Below, piece by piece: positions 9,380 to 18,433 of a stretch of 32,975 bases of DNA (positions within the stretch are counted from its first letter, which is position 1; every line of letters starts with the position of its first letter). The DNA comes from Mesorhizobium sp. STM 4661 (GTDB lineage Bacteria > Pseudomonadota > Alphaproteobacteria > Rhizobiales > Rhizobiaceae). Below the pieces are notes generated by a model that did not search any database, was not told the origin of the DNA, and was given only the letters and a program-made list of their open reading frames with translations. Position numbers and translations under genes: made by a program. The stretch is taken from assembly GCF_000359125.1 (NCBI RefSeq), contig NZ_CAAF010000015.1:1-32975 (forward strand), read 5' to 3'.

Positions 9380-10297
9380 ATGGCCGCCGAAGACTACGAA
9401 ATTCTCGATCCGCGCTTTGCGCGGCTGTTCAACGGCAATGCGCAAGTGGACAAGCTGTTCACCGGGTGCCGATGGGCGGAAGGGCCGGCCTGGTTCGCGG
9501 CCGGCCGCTATGTGGTCTGGTCCGACATCCCCAACAACCGCATGCTGCGCCATGACGAGATCGACGGCAGCGTCGGCGTGTTCCGCCAGCCGTCAGGCAA
9601 CTCCAACGGCAACACGGTCGACCGGCAGGGCCGGCTGGTCACCTGCGAGCATTCGGGCCGCCGTGTCAGCCGTACCGAGTATGACGGCTCGATCACCACC
9701 CTTGCCGCCAAATGGCGCGGCAAGCGGTTCAACTCGCCAAACGATGCCGTGGTGAAGTCCGACGGCTCGATCTGGTTCACCGACCCGACCTATGGCATCG
9801 ACACGGATTATGAGGGCGACAAGGCCGAGAGCGAGATCGGCGCCTGCCATGTTTACCGGGTCGATCCCGGCACAGGCGATGTCGAGGCGGTCATCACCGA
9901 CATGGTCAGGCCCAACGGGCTTGCCTTCTCGCTCGACGAGAGCAAGCTTTATGTCGTCGACACCGGCCGCACGCATGGCGCGCAGAATCCGGCGCATATG
10001 CGGGTGTTCAATGTCGGCAAGGGCGGCAAGAAGGTTTCGGGCGAAAAAATCTTCGCCGACTGCACGGCCGGCCTGTTCGACGGTTTCCGACTCGACGCGG
10101 ACGGGCGCATCTGGACGAGTGCGGCCGACGGCATCCATTGCTACGATCCGGACGGAACGCTGATCGGCAAGGTCAAGGTGCCTGAGGTGACCGCCAATTG
10201 CGTGTTCGGCGGCAACAAGCTGAACTGCCTCTATATCGCCGGCACGACCTCGCTTTACATGGTCCGGCTGATGGTCAACGGGGCCAAAACCTATTGA
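9380..10297 (+). CDS. SMP-30/gluconolactonase-family protein
   Basis: Six-bladed beta-propeller hydrolase family, 305 residues, close to usual length. Family motifs are present: WAEGPAW with the metal-binding glutamate, a GNSNGNTVDRQGRLVTCEH segment, FNSPNDAVVKSDGSIWFTDPTYG with asparagine and aspartate ligands, RPNGLAFS, and LFDGFRLDADGRIW near the end. Such enzymes open sugar lactones with a divalent metal; the exact substrate cannot be told. A strong ribosome binding site (GGGAGGA) precedes ATG 9380. No signal peptide is evident. Upstream, a GntR-type palindrome suggests control by a sugar-acid signal. Confidence 0.9.
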   Translation: MAAEDYEILDPRFARLFNGNAQVDKLFTGCRWAEGPAWFAAGRYVVWSDIPNNRMLRHDEIDGSVGVFRQPSGNSNGNTVDRQGRLVTCEHSGRRVSRTEYDGSITTLAAKWRGKRFNSPNDAVVKSDGSIWFTDPTYGIDTDYEGDKAESEIGACHVYRVDPGTGDVEAVITDMVRPNGLAFSLDESKLYVVDTGRTHGAQNPAHMRVFNVGKGGKKVSGEKIFADCTAGLFDGFRLDADGRIWTSAADGIHCYDPDGTLIGKVKVPEVTANCVFGGNKLNCLYIAGTTSLYMVRLMVNGAKTY

Positions 10298-10302
10298 GGC
10301 TG

Positions 10303-10412
10303 TTCGAAACTCTTCTCTGGCGGCCTTTGATGGCGTTTTTGCGCTTACCTGCAGTGCCTGCCGCGCCGCGGTTCCCGGTGCCACCACGCGGTTCGCCAGA
10401 GCGAATTTCGAA
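10303..10412. repeat. Imperfect inverted repeat upstream of the tautomerase gene
   Basis: The left end 10303-10322 (TTCGAAA...CTCTGGCG) and right end 10394-10412 (CGCCAGAG...TTTCGAA) are inverted copies around about 71 bp. This fills most of the gap between the SMP-30 and tautomerase genes and resembles a small non-autonomous repeat or long hairpin. Confidence 0.5.
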
Positions 10413-10456
10413 TCAGCTTGCTGACGGCAGCCAACACAGTTCAAAGGGAGAACGTC

Positions 10457-10666
10457 ATGCCATTCGTCAACATCCGCATCGTCAAGGAAGTGATCGCCGC
10501 CGACCCCGCCGGCAAGAAGGCTGACATCGCCAAAAAGATCACGGCGGCCATCATGGACGCCACCGGATTGGGCAATGACGACGTCTGGGTGGTCTTCGAG
10601 GAGGTCAACGCCCGCGATTGGTATGTCGGCAAGACCGATGTCGAGACGCTAAGAGGCAAGAGTTAA
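10457..10666 (+). CDS. 4-oxalocrotonate tautomerase-family protein
   Basis: A small protein of 69 residues starting MPFVNIRIVKEV. After methionine removal the N-terminal proline would be the catalytic base, as in 4-oxalocrotonate tautomerase. The pattern KKADIAKKITAAIMDATG followed by VWVVFEEVNARDWYVG fits the family, including a WYVGK-like tail. It is preceded by GGGAGAACGTC. Possible roles range from keto-enol isomerisation of aromatic catabolites to unknown tautomerase activity; no aromatic pathway genes are next to it. Confidence 0.85.
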   Translation: MPFVNIRIVKEVIAADPAGKKADIAKKITAAIMDATGLGNDDVWVVFEEVNARDWYVGKTDVETLRGKS

Positions 10667-10806
10667 TTCCGCAGCAGCCGCTTCGGCTTTCGCCAACCAC
10701 CAGCGCTGGAAGGCAGGCAGATGGAGGCGGCCCGCAGACTGCCGGAGGTGGCGAGGATATCAAGCAAGGGAAGGAACCGGCTCGGGCCATTCTTGTCCGA
10801 GGAGAA

Positions 10807-11427
10807 TTACCACATCGTATGTTTGTATTCCTCGTCCAGCCAGCGATCCGTCGCCTCGGCGGAATCGGCGAGCGCCAACTGGTCGCGCATGATCTGGCCG
10901 AGCGTCGGCAGCGTCGCGCGGTCGTACCAGGTCTCCGGCTTCCACAGGTCGGAGCGCATGAAGGCCTTGGCGCAATGCATGTAGGCGGCCTTCACCGACA
11001 CCACGACGACGCTTTGCGGCTCCTTGCCGTCGACGGCGAGGCGCTCGCGCAAGCCGGCATCGACGGTGATGCGGGCATCGCCATTGACGCGCAGTGTCTC
11101 GTTCATGCCCGGAATGAGGAACAGCAGGCCGATCGACGGGTTGAGAAGGATGTTCTCCAGCGTATCCAGCCGGTTGTTGCCGGGGCGGTCGGGGATGGCG
11201 ATGGTCCTCTCGTCGAGCACGGTGGTGAAACCAGGCTTGTCGCCCTTCGGCGTCACGTCGGCATTGCCGGCGCCGTCGGAGGAGCCGATCAGTACGAACG
11301 GGCTCTTGCCGATGAAGGAGCGGCAGTGGCCGTCCAGCGCCCTCAACTCCTTACGGATCGAGCCATCGGTCGGCCGGGGCGTCTTGTAGACCGTCCTCAG
11401 CTCTTCGCGCGTGGTGATGAACTCCAT
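10807..11427 (-). CDS. PPOX-type FMN-binding flavoprotein (MSMEG_1061-like)
   Basis: This 206-residue protein belongs to the pyridoxamine 5'-phosphate oxidase-like split-barrel fold. Seen are FVLIGSSDGAGNADVTPKGDKPGF, which resembles the FMN-binding strand-loop, then TIAIPDRPGNNRLDTLENILLNPSIGLLFLIPG, a hallmark of the MSMEG_1061 family. The C-terminal half carries KAAYMHCAKAFMRSDLW. It probably binds FMN or F420-like cofactor; the substrate is unknown. It lies 10 bp downstream of ispZ on the same strand and may be the last gene of the dapF-mtaB-ftsY-ispZ block. Confidence 0.85.
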   Translation of the reverse strand: MEFITTREELRTVYKTPRPTDGSIRKELRALDGHCRSFIGKSPFVLIGSSDGAGNADVTPKGDKPGFTTVLDERTIAIPDRPGNNRLDTLENILLNPSIGLLFLIPGMNETLRVNGDARITVDAGLRERLAVDGKEPQSVVVVSVKAAYMHCAKAFMRSDLWKPETWYDRATLPTLGQIMRDQLALADSAEATDRWLDEEYKHTMW

Positions 11428-11437
11428 CCCCGTCTCC

Positions 11438-12142
11438 CTATTTGCCGGCCTTCTTTGCGTTCTCGGTCTTGTCCTCGAGCGAATGGCGCAGGATCAGCGG
11501 CATCTGGCTGAATGTGAACAGAAGCGTGATCGGCATGATGCCCCAGACCTTGAAGGTAACCCATGCATCGGTGGAAAAATTCCGCCAGACCACTTCGTTG
11601 ACAAGGGCCAGGAACAGGAAGAACAGCCCCCAGCGGAAGGTGAGCTTGCGCCAGCCCTCGGCATCGAGGCTGAAGGCCGAATCGAAGACATAGCCGAGCA
11701 GCGATTTGCCGAAGAACAGGCCGCCGAGCAGCGCGCCGCCGAACAGCGTGTTGACGATGGTCGGCTTCATCTTGATGAAGATATCGTCCTGCAGATAAAG
11801 TGTCAGCGCGCCGAAGACGAAGACGACGACGCCCGACACCATCGGCATGATCGGCAAGGTGCGGGTGAGCAGCCAGGACGCGATCAGCGCGATCGCGGTC
11901 GCGGCCATGAACAGGCCTGTGGCGACGAAGATCGGCCCGCCGAATTCGGCAAGGGCAGGAAATTTCTGCGTCAGCCATTCGCCGCGTGCATTGGCGAAGA
12001 AGAACACCATCAGCGGGCCGAGTTCCAGCACCAGCTTGAGCAGCGGATTGACGCTTTCCTTCTTCTGCTTTTGCGGGTCTGACGGGTCGCGTTCGAGAAT
12101 GGGAGGGTTCATGGTTTCCTTCTTACGCATGATCTTGTCCAA
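11438..12142 (-). CDS. ispZ: Inner membrane septation protein A (YciB/IspZ)
   Basis: Integral membrane protein of up to 234 residues with five or more hydrophobic segments. The core [30 protein letters not shown] piece, [17 protein letters not shown] and [20 protein letters not shown] are diagnostic of the YciB/IspZ family, which influences cell-envelope synthesis and septation. The start is uncertain: ATG 12142, 12127 or 12112 are all in frame, and [12 protein letters not shown] (12112) is a plausible N-terminus. The gene follows ftsY on the same strand by about 30 bp, a conserved order in Rhizobiales. An older name links it to septation in Shigella. Confidence 0.92.
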   Translation of the reverse strand: MDKIMRKKETMNPPILERDPSDPQKQKKESVNPLLKLVLELGPLMVFFFANARGEWLTQKFPALAEFGGPIFVATGLFMAATAIALIASWLLTRTLPIMPMVSGVVVFVFGALTLYLQDDIFIKMKPTIVNTLFGGALLGGLFFGKSLLGYVFDSAFSLDAEGWRKLTFRWGLFFLFLALVNEVVWRNFSTDAWVTFKVWGIMPITLLFTFSQMPLILRHSLEDKTENAKKAGK

Positions 12143-12173
12143 AAAGCCTGCAACTTTTTGAGGTCATGCTTTT

Positions 12174-14012
12174 TTAGGCCACTCCAGCGATCGCCCTGGC
12201 GAATTCGCTTGCCGAGAAAGGTTCGAGGTCGTCGACCTGTTCGCCGACGCCGATGAAATAGACCGGCAATTTATGCTTTGCCGCGATCGCCACCAGAATA
12301 CCGCCGCGCGCCGTGCCGTCCAGCTTGGTCATCACCAGGCCGTTGACGCCGGCGACATTGCGGAAGATCTCGACCTGGTTGAGCGCGTTCTGGCCGGTGG
12401 TGGCGTCGACCGTCTGCAGCACGGTGTGCGGCGCTTCCGGGTCGAGCTTGCCCAGCACGCGCACGATCTTCTCCAGCTCCGCCATCAGCTCGGTCTTGTT
12501 CTGCAGGCGGCCGGCGGTATCGATGATCAGCACGTCGGAGCCAGCTTCCTTGGCCCGCTCGAAGGCGTCGTAAGCGAGGCCGGCGGCGTCGGCGCCGAGT
12601 TTCGAGGCAATGACCGGCGATTTCGTGCGCTCGCCCCAGATCTTCAACTGCTCGATCGCGGCGGCGCGGAAAGTGTCGCCGGCGGCGAGCATCACCGACA
12701 GGCCGCCATCGGTGAGCTTGGCCGCCAGCTTGCCGATGGTCGTGGTCTTGCCGGTGCCGTTGACGCCGACGACCAGGATGACATGCGGCTTGTGGGAAAG
12801 GTCGAGCTCCAGCGGCATGGCAACATGGGTCAGCACCTTCTCCACCTCGGCCGCCATAATGGCGCGCACTTCGGTATCGGAGACATCCTTGCCGTAGCGG
12901 CTGGCGGCCAGCGCATCGGTGACGCGCAGGGCGGTTTCCATACCGAGGTCGGCGCGGATCAGCACGTCCTCCAGATCCTGCAGCGTGTCCTCGTCGAGCT
13001 TCCTCTTGGTAAAGACGCCGGCGATGTTGCCGGTGAGCTCCCGGGATGAACGGGCGAGCCCGTCCTTCATGCGCTGGAACCATGAGCGCCTTGGCGCCGG
13101 CTCCGGCGCCTTCTGCGGTTCCGCCTTCTGCTCGACCTTCTTGGTGACGGTCACCTTGCCGACCGCAGGTTTTGGCTCGGGTGCGGGTTGCGGGACGGGC
13201 TCGGGCTTTACCTCCCCATCGAGGGGAGGGTGAGGCGCTGGTATGGCCTCGGGTTCGGGCGCGATCTCGGCACGTACCGGCTGTGTCTCGACCGGCGCTG
13301 GCTGGCGAATGGGGGGCGGGATTTCGGCCGGCGGGGCTACGGGTTCACGCGTTGCCGGGGGCGGCTCGACGACAGGCTGCGGCGGCACCTCGACAGGTGC
13401 GGGTTCCGGTTGTTTTTCCGGCTGAGGCGGGACGATCTCCGGTTGCCTCGGCTTCGGCTCAGGAGTTTTCTGAGGCCCCGGCGGCCGAGTCGGCTTGGGG
13501 GTCGCCGGAATCTCCCCGGGCACCGGCTGCTCAGCAGGCGCTTCAGGTTTCGCTGGGGGCTGCTCGACCGGCGCAGGCTCCGGCTGGACTTCCGGTTCGG
13601 GCGGAATTGACGGTGTCGGTTCGGGCGGCGGCTCCTCGGCCGGCGCTTCCGGTTCGACCGGTTGCGGCTCGACCGGCGCAGGCTCCGGCTGGACCTCCGG
13701 CTCGGACGGAATGGTCGGGGCCGGTTCGGGCTTTGGCTCTTCGGGCGCGGGCCTTACCTCCCCCTCGATGGGGGAGGTCCCGAGCGCAGCTCGGGGGTGG
13801 GGGTGACTGGCGCCGGCGCTGTCACCCCGCCCCGCCGCTTCAGGGCGACCCTCCCCATCAAGGGGAGGGTGAGGAACGGTCTGCTCGGCCGCCGGCTTCA
13901 GCGCCTCCAGCGCGTCCCATTTGATCGGCGGCAGCGGGGCGGTCTCGTCGATGCGCTCCTCGACGACTTCCTTCCTGCCGAACGAAAATATCTTCTTGAA
14001 AAAACCAGCCAT
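12174..14012 (-). CDS. ftsY: Signal recognition particle receptor FtsY with extended proline-rich linker
   Basis: FtsY, the SRP receptor GTPase that docks ribosome-SRP complexes at the inner membrane. The N-terminus MAGFFKKIFSFGRKE is a basic amphipathic membrane-targeting helix. Residues about 45-305 are an acidic, Pro/Glu/Ala-rich linker with internal repeats (EPEVQPEPAPVE twice). The conserved NG domain occupies about 310-612, with GVNGTGKTTT at 416-425, DTAGR at 498-502, and TKLDG followed by GVGEQVDDLEPF. At 612 residues it is longer than typical FtsY because of the linker. Residues about 45-88 and 258-271 (HPPLDGE motifs) are translations of an intergenic-type palindromic repeat. It sits between mtaB and ispZ on the same strand. 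Confidence 0.96.
   Translation of the reverse strand: MAGFFKKIFSFGRKEVVEERIDETAPLPPIKWDALEALKPAAEQTVPHPPLDGEGRPEAAGRGDSAGASHPHPRAALGTSPIEGEVRPAPEEPKPEPAPTIPSEPEVQPEPAPVEPQPVEPEAPAEEPPPEPTPSIPPEPEVQPEPAPVEQPPAKPEAPAEQPVPGEIPATPKPTRPPGPQKTPEPKPRQPEIVPPQPEKQPEPAPVEVPPQPVVEPPPATREPVAPPAEIPPPIRQPAPVETQPVRAEIAPEPEAIPAPHPPLDGEVKPEPVPQPAPEPKPAVGKVTVTKKVEQKAEPQKAPEPAPRRSWFQRMKDGLARSSRELTGNIAGVFTKRKLDEDTLQDLEDVLIRADLGMETALRVTDALAASRYGKDVSDTEVRAIMAAEVEKVLTHVAMPLELDLSHKPHVILVVGVNGTGKTTTIGKLAAKLTDGGLSVMLAAGDTFRAAAIEQLKIWGERTKSPVIASKLGADAAGLAYDAFERAKEAGSDVLIIDTAGRLQNKTELMAELEKIVRVLGKLDPEAPHTVLQTVDATTGQNALNQVEIFRNVAGVNGLVMTKLDGTARGGILVAIAAKHKLPVYFIGVGEQVDDLEPFSASEFARAIAGVA
13200..13241. repeat. Repeat fragment translated within ftsY (second copy)
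   Basis: CTCCCCATCGAGGGGAG forms a short palindrome read on the coding strand as PHPPLDGEV. It matches the half-site of the larger repeat at 13749-13880 and keeps the reading frame. Confidence 0.6.
13749..13880. repeat. Palindromic repeat element translated within ftsY
   Basis: The segment contains two GC-rich hairpins, CTCCCCCTCGATGGGGGAG near 13759 and CCTCCCCATCAAGGGGAGG near 13852, flanking a pseudo-palindromic centre with CCGAGCGCAGCTCGG. This is the architecture of intergenic mosaic repeats in rhizobia. It is an insertion of about 44 codons with no stop in the ftsY frame, giving the residues about 45-88 that differ in composition (G, H, R, S) from the P/E-rich linker around them. Confidence 0.7.
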
Positions 14013-14024
14013 GCTTCAACTGTC

Positions 14025-15338
14025 TCAGGCGGCGCGGGCAGCAAGCGGCGCCGCGATCAGGCTGATACCGTCATGGCCGGCGATATCAGCCTCGACGATC
14101 TCGCCCGGCCCGCCCGCAGCGATCGCGGCTAGTGTAAACCCTTCGGTGCGGCCGAGGCCGTCGCGCTCGACCAGGATCGACTGGCGGGTGCCGGCGAGCG
14201 AAGACAAATGCCTGATATAAGCGGCTTCACCGGCTGCGCGCAGCCGGGCGGCGCGTTGCTTGACCACTTCGCGGCGGAGCTGCGGCATACGCGCGGCCGG
14301 TGTGCCTTCGCGTGGGCTGAACGGAAAGACGTGCAGATGCGTCAGGCCGCACTCCTCGACGATTTTCAGCGAATTCTCGAACATCGCCTCGGTCTCGGTC
14401 GGGAAGCCGGCGATGATGTCGGCGCCGAAGACGATGCCGGGGCGCAGTTTCCTGACATCCTCGCAGAAGCGGATCGACTGGTCTCGGCTGTGCCGACGCT
14501 TCATCCGCTTCAGGATCATGTCGTCGCCGGATTGCAGCGACAGATGCAGATGCGGCATCAGCCGTGGCTCGGTGGCAATGGCGTCGAGCAAATCATCGTC
14601 GGCCTCGATCGAATCGATGGAAGAAAGCCGCAGGCGTTTTACGCCGGGCACCTGCTTCAGGATCGTCTTGACCAATTTGCCAAGCTTCGGGGCGCCCGGC
14701 AGGTCGGCGCCGAAGCTGGTCATGTCGACCCCGGTCAGCACGATCTCGGCATAGCCATTGTCGCTGAGCCGCTTGACCTGCTCGACCACGGCGCCCATCG
14801 GCACCGAGCGCGAATTGCCGCGGCCATAGGGAATGATGCAGAAGGTGCAGCGGTGGTCGCAGCCATTCTGCACCTGGACGAAGGCGCGCGCCCGGCCCTC
14901 GATGGCGTCGACCATGTGGCCGGCCGTCTCGCGCACCGAGAAGATGTCGTTGACGCGCGCCTTCTCGGTGTCGTTGACGCCGAAATCGGGCAGCGCGCGA
15001 TAGGAATGCGCCTTGAGCTTCTCCTCATTGCCGAGCACGAGATCGACCTCGTCCATGGCGGTGAAATTCCGCGGCTCGGTCTGCGCGGCGCAGCCGGTGA
15101 CGATGATGCGGGCGGCCGGGTTCTCGCGGCGGGCCTTGCGGATCGACTGCCTGGCCTGGCGCACCGCCTCGCCGGTGACCGCGCAGGTGTTGAAGATGAT
15201 GGCGCCGCCTTCCAGCGTACCGAGGCCGGCGCTTTCCGCCTCGCGGCGCATCACTTCGGATTCGTAGGTGTTCAGCCGGCAGCCGAAGGTGACGACCTCA
15301 ATGCCGTTGGAAATTGGGCCCTTGGAGACAGCGCCCAT
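14025..15338 (-). CDS. mtaB: tRNA t6A37 methylthiotransferase MtaB
   Basis: Radical-SAM enzyme, 437 residues, that converts t6A at position 37 of tRNA to ms2t6A. The N-terminal UPF0004 domain holds one cluster with C20, C52 and C83; the radical-SAM site is C160, C164 and C167 in NGCDHRCTFCIIPYGRG. HLHLSLQSGDD and IIAGFPTET are further family motifs, and the C-terminal part is a TRAM-like region. ATG 15338 overlaps the dapF stop by one base (TGATG), so the two are translationally coupled; the same frame runs open into dapF, but that part is not real. It precedes ftsY in a conserved Rhizobiales order. Confidence 0.95.
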   Translation of the reverse strand: MGAVSKGPISNGIEVVTFGCRLNTYESEVMRREAESAGLGTLEGGAIIFNTCAVTGEAVRQARQSIRKARRENPAARIIVTGCAAQTEPRNFTAMDEVDLVLGNEEKLKAHSYRALPDFGVNDTEKARVNDIFSVRETAGHMVDAIEGRARAFVQVQNGCDHRCTFCIIPYGRGNSRSVPMGAVVEQVKRLSDNGYAEIVLTGVDMTSFGADLPGAPKLGKLVKTILKQVPGVKRLRLSSIDSIEADDDLLDAIATEPRLMPHLHLSLQSGDDMILKRMKRRHSRDQSIRFCEDVRKLRPGIVFGADIIAGFPTETEAMFENSLKIVEECGLTHLHVFPFSPREGTPAARMPQLRREVVKQRAARLRAAGEAAYIRHLSSLAGTRQSILVERDGLGRTEGFTLAAIAAGGPGEIVEADIAGHDGISLIAAPLAARAA

Positions 15339-16222
15339 CAGGCGGCGCTTTCGGTGTCGCGCGCCCAGACGCCGGTCGACGGGTCGAAGCTGCCGGAAAA
15401 TTCCCATTCGGCGGCCCCGGTGAGGATGACGTGGTCGTCGTCGCGCCATTCGACATGGAGCGAGCCGCCGCCGGGCGTCATCAGCGTGACGCTGCGTCCG
15501 GTGCGCTTGGTGCGGGCGGCAGCGACGACGGCGGCACATGCGGCCGAGCCGCAGGCCTTGGTCAGGCCGGCGCCGCGCTCCCAGGTGCGGATGACCATGG
15601 TCTCTGGCGAGGTCACCTGAGCAATCGTGATGTTGGCGCGCTCGGGGAAGATCGGATGGTTCTCGAGCAACGGGCCGAAACGGTCGAGCTCGTAGGACCA
15701 GACGTCGCGGTCGACCCAGAAGATGGCGTGCGGATTGCCCATCGAGACGACCGAGGGCGAATGCAGCACCGGCGCGTCGATCGGGCCGATCTGCAATTCG
15801 ATCATGCGGGTGTCGCGGAACTCCTCGGCCAACGGGATGTCCCGCCAGCCAAAACGCGGTGTGCCCATGTCGACCGAGATCGACCCGTCGGCATGTTCCC
15901 TGGCATTGAGGATGCCGGCAACGGTCTCGAAGGTGAAGGTCTTGCGGCCAGTCTCGGCGGCGAGCGCCTGGACGACGCAGCGCATGCCGTTGCCGCAAGC
16001 CTGCGCACCGGTGCCGTCGGAATTCAATATGTCGATGAAAAAGGCCGTGCCCGGGGTTCTGGCGTCGTGGATCGCCATGATCTGATCGAATTTCGTGGCA
16101 GTGTCGCCATTCAGCGCAATGGCTGCCGAAGGTGTGACCCGATCGACGCGACCGCGCATATCGGCAACGATGATCTCGTTGCCGATGCCGTTCATCTTGG
16201 CGAAGGGGGCAGTGCCTGCCAT
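15338..16222 (-). CDS. dapF: Diaminopimelate epimerase
   Basis: Interconverts LL- and meso-diaminopimelate for lysine and peptidoglycan synthesis in the cytoplasm. The 294-residue protein starts [16 protein letters not shown], close to the usual KMxGxGNDF pattern, though with NE in place of ND. The two catalytic cysteines are C76 in ACGNGMRC and C224 in KACGSAACA, and [11 protein letters not shown] is typical of the fold's middle. It is the first gene of the dapF-mtaB-ftsY-ispZ minus-strand group. Confidence 0.96.
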   Translation of the reverse strand: MAGTAPFAKMNGIGNEIIVADMRGRVDRVTPSAAIALNGDTATKFDQIMAIHDARTPGTAFFIDILNSDGTGAQACGNGMRCVVQALAAETGRKTFTFETVAGILNAREHADGSISVDMGTPRFGWRDIPLAEEFRDTRMIELQIGPIDAPVLHSPSVVSMGNPHAIFWVDRDVWSYELDRFGPLLENHPIFPERANITIAQVTSPETMVIRTWERGAGLTKACGSAACAAVVAAARTKRTGRSVTLMTPGGGSLHVEWRDDDHVILTGAAEWEFSGSFDPSTGVWARDTESAA

Positions 16223-16308
16223 TGCTCCGGTGGTTCCGCGTCCGTTGGCCGTGTCCGTTTGGCGCTATATGGCGGAAACGGGCCGGAATTACCAGTGCGG
16301 CGCGCCGT

Positions 16309-16470
16309 TCACGTCACCGCGAAGACGCCGAGCACGATGAGCAGGAAGATGAGGAGAACGATGCCGATGAGAATGCGGGCGCCGGTGGCGGCGGCTCCGG
16401 CCAGCGCCGGCATGCCGAGCAGGCTTGCCGCGGCAGCGACGATCAGAAGAATGATGATCCATTTGATCAT
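16309..16470 (-). CDS. DUF1328 (UPF0391) small membrane protein
   Basis: Fifty-three residues starting MIKWIIILLIVAAAASLLG, with two hydrophobic helices and GARILIGIVLLIFLLIVLG between and after them. Length and sequence fit the DUF1328/UPF0391 family of small inner-membrane proteins. A ribosome binding site (GGGAG) precedes ATG 16470. Function is unknown; homologues are often stress-induced. Confidence 0.85.
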   Translation of the reverse strand: MIKWIIILLIVAAAASLLGMPALAGAAATGARILIGIVLLIFLLIVLGVFAVT

Positions 16471-16568
16471 GGAAATCAGCTCCCGGCCAAAATGCGTTGT
16501 GGGGCAAACGCGTTTCCAAGGCTTGGGTTCCGCCGCCTGACCCCTGCCATCTGTCAAGCAGCGGATAA

Positions 16569-17612
16569 TCAGACCGTCGGCACGTCCCAGATCTCGCCGG
16601 GCCGCAAGGCGCGAAAGCATTCCCGCGGCAGGCCTTCGGCGTCCAGTGCCTCGGCCAGTTTCCGGGCCGGTTCGTCGATCGGCTCGTTGGTGAGCTGGAA
16701 CGTGCCCCAGTGGCAGCCGGCGGCATGGGCGGCGTTGCAAAGCTTCATGCCTTGCACCGCCTCCTCCGGGTTCTGGTGCTGCGGCGCCATGAACCAGCGC
16801 GGCTCATAGGCGCCGATCGGCAGGATGGCGAGGCGGAAGCCGCCATGTTTCTCGGCCATCAGCCGGTAATTGGTGCCGCCGTGGAAACCGGTGTCGCCGG
16901 CGAAATAGACCTTTCCGGCCGGAGTCTCGACCACGAAACCCGCCCACAGCGCCATGCGCCGGTCGCGCGCGCCGCGCGCCGACCAGTGATGCACCGGCTC
17001 GACATGCACGGCGACCTCCTTCGTGATGTCGACCCGGTCGCCCCAGTCATGCACCGACAGCCGCATGCCAGGCACGGCGTCGTCGATGACGGCGTCGTTG
17101 CCGAGCGGCGTCAGCACCAGCGGGTCGTGCCTGGCCTTCAGCCGCTTCAGCGTGGCGAGGTCGAGATGGTCGTAGTGGTTGTGGCTGACCAGAACGAGGT
17201 CGATCGGCGGCAAATTGGAAAAGGCGATGCCCGGCGGATTGACCCGTTTCGGCCCGGCAAAGGAGAGTGGCGAGACGCGGGGCGACCAGACCGGATCGGT
17301 GAGGATGTTCAGCCCGGCCGTCTGGATGAGCAGCGAGGAATGGCCGACCATGGTGAGCCGCAGGCCGGCGCCCTCGATGCGCTCGGCCGGTCTTGCCTGG
17401 TGAAACGGGCTTGGGTGGGCCGCCGGCCATTTGGAGCGTTCGCCGCCCAGCTGCCATTTCAGCAGGTCGGAAAAACGGCCCGGCGGCTTGCCATTTGGGT
17501 TGAAGAACAAGGTGCCGTCGAAATGATCGCTGGGCGGGCCGCTGTAGTAGCGATTGGCGGCTCTCTTTCTCGCGGCCAAGGTTTCGGCTCCGGCAGATTT
17601 CGGTTTCATCAC
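16569..17612 (-). CDS. Metallo-beta-lactamase-fold hydrolase (NAPE-PLD-like)
   Basis: The protein of 347 residues has the metal site SHNHYDHLD (HxHxDH) and later GDTGFH, the next metal ligands of the fold. The opening FDGTLFFNPN and LTMVGHSSLLIQ are characteristic of the branch that includes N-acylphosphatidylethanolamine phospholipase D and UlaG-like lactonases. No signal peptide is seen, so it is probably cytoplasmic or membrane-associated. The preferred substrate, phospholipid or other phosphodiester, cannot be told. ATG 17612 or 17609 may be the start. Confidence 0.88.
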   Translation of the reverse strand: MMKPKSAGAETLAARKRAANRYYSGPPSDHFDGTLFFNPNGKPPGRFSDLLKWQLGGERSKWPAAHPSPFHQARPAERIEGAGLRLTMVGHSSLLIQTAGLNILTDPVWSPRVSPLSFAGPKRVNPPGIAFSNLPPIDLVLVSHNHYDHLDLATLKRLKARHDPLVLTPLGNDAVIDDAVPGMRLSVHDWGDRVDITKEVAVHVEPVHHWSARGARDRRMALWAGFVVETPAGKVYFAGDTGFHGGTNYRLMAEKHGGFRLAILPIGAYEPRWFMAPQHQNPEEAVQGMKLCNAAHAAGCHWGTFQLTNEPIDEPARKLAEALDAEGLPRECFRALRPGEIWDVPTV

Positions 17613-17864
17613 AGATAGGGCTGAAGCCGGTTAGCGCAAGCACTTGGTGGGCCGCCGGCCGCCAAGCGAAGATGGTTTCCGCCAATCTTGAAAGTTTGCG
17701 ATTTGCCGCTGAAGGACGGTATCGTGAGTCAGTAACCGTGATAAATTTGCCACAAATCTTACCGCAAACCGTATTTTAACCATATCGGGTTGAAATTTCG
17801 CCACCTTCTCCATCTTGGTGAGGGAAGCGGACGGCAGCCCCAGCCGGATCCGACGGAGGTTGGA

Positions 17865-18413
17865 ATGATTCTTTCGAAAACCGGTCTCGTGGCCGTATCG
17901 CTTGCCGCTCTCGTTGCGAGCGGCTGTTCGACCTCACGGTTCTCGTCGATGGATGAGCAGCAGCCGGCGCCGCTGGAGGCCGCGCCCGCCGGCAAGGTGA
18001 CCGGAAACCAGTTGCCGCCGCCGGCATCGCCCGGCACGACCGATCCGTCGAAATTTCCGACCGCACCGCAGACCGCGCCAAACACGCAAGTCGCCTCGCT
18101 GCCGCCGGATGGAACGGCGCCAGCCGGAGCTCCGGATCTGACGGCGGCCAGCGTCGCCGGCGTCTGGAACGCCAGCGTATCGGGCCAGAGCTGCAAGGTG
18201 GCGACGCCGCAGACCAAGTTCGGCTCCGGCTACCGTGCCGGACCGTTGCAGTGCCCGGCGCCGATCGACGGCATCAAATCCTGGAGCGTCGCCGGCAAGC
18301 AGCTGACGCTTTACGACGAAAATGGCGGCGCGCTGGCGCGGCTCTATTCATCGGGTGGAGAGAAATTCGACGGCCAGACTTCCAACGGCCTGCCGATCTC
18401 GCTTACAAGGTAG
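17865..18413 (+). CDS. omp19: Omp19-like outer membrane lipoprotein, AprI/Inh protease-inhibitor family
   Basis: Lipoprotein of 182 residues with signal peptide MILSKTGLVAVSLAALVASGC; C21 would be lipidated. After a Pro-rich spacer the C-terminal half (GVWNASVSGQSCKVATPQTKFG, then YRAGPLQCP, GKQLTLYDENGG and LYSSGGEKFDGQT) closely resembles Brucella Omp19, a surface lipoprotein that inhibits proteases. A ribosome binding site (GGAGG) precedes ATG 17865. In Brucella it protects against host proteases; in a soil or root-associated relative the same fold may guard against plant or microbial proteases. The 252-bp region upstream (17613-17864) holds the promoter but no gene. Confidence 0.92.
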   Translation: MILSKTGLVAVSLAALVASGCSTSRFSSMDEQQPAPLEAAPAGKVTGNQLPPPASPGTTDPSKFPTAPQTAPNTQVASLPPDGTAPAGAPDLTAASVAGVWNASVSGQSCKVATPQTKFGSGYRAGPLQCPAPIDGIKSWSVAGKQLTLYDENGGALARLYSSGGEKFDGQTSNGLPISLTR

Positions 18414-18433
18414 GCAGACCCGCCCCTTATCTG

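Noticed and set aside
10618..11511. Plus-strand open frame opposite the PPOX-type gene
   Set aside because: It overlaps the tautomerase end and runs antisense to a conserved flavoprotein; no start signal or family was found.
12273..14132. Glycine- and arginine-rich plus-strand frames opposite ftsY
   Set aside because: They are shadows of the Pro/Glu-rich linker codons and carry no motif.
15339..15998. N-terminal extension of mtaB reaching into dapF
   Set aside because: The upstream part is dapF read in another frame; the MtaB family start is at 15338, overlapping the dapF stop by one base.
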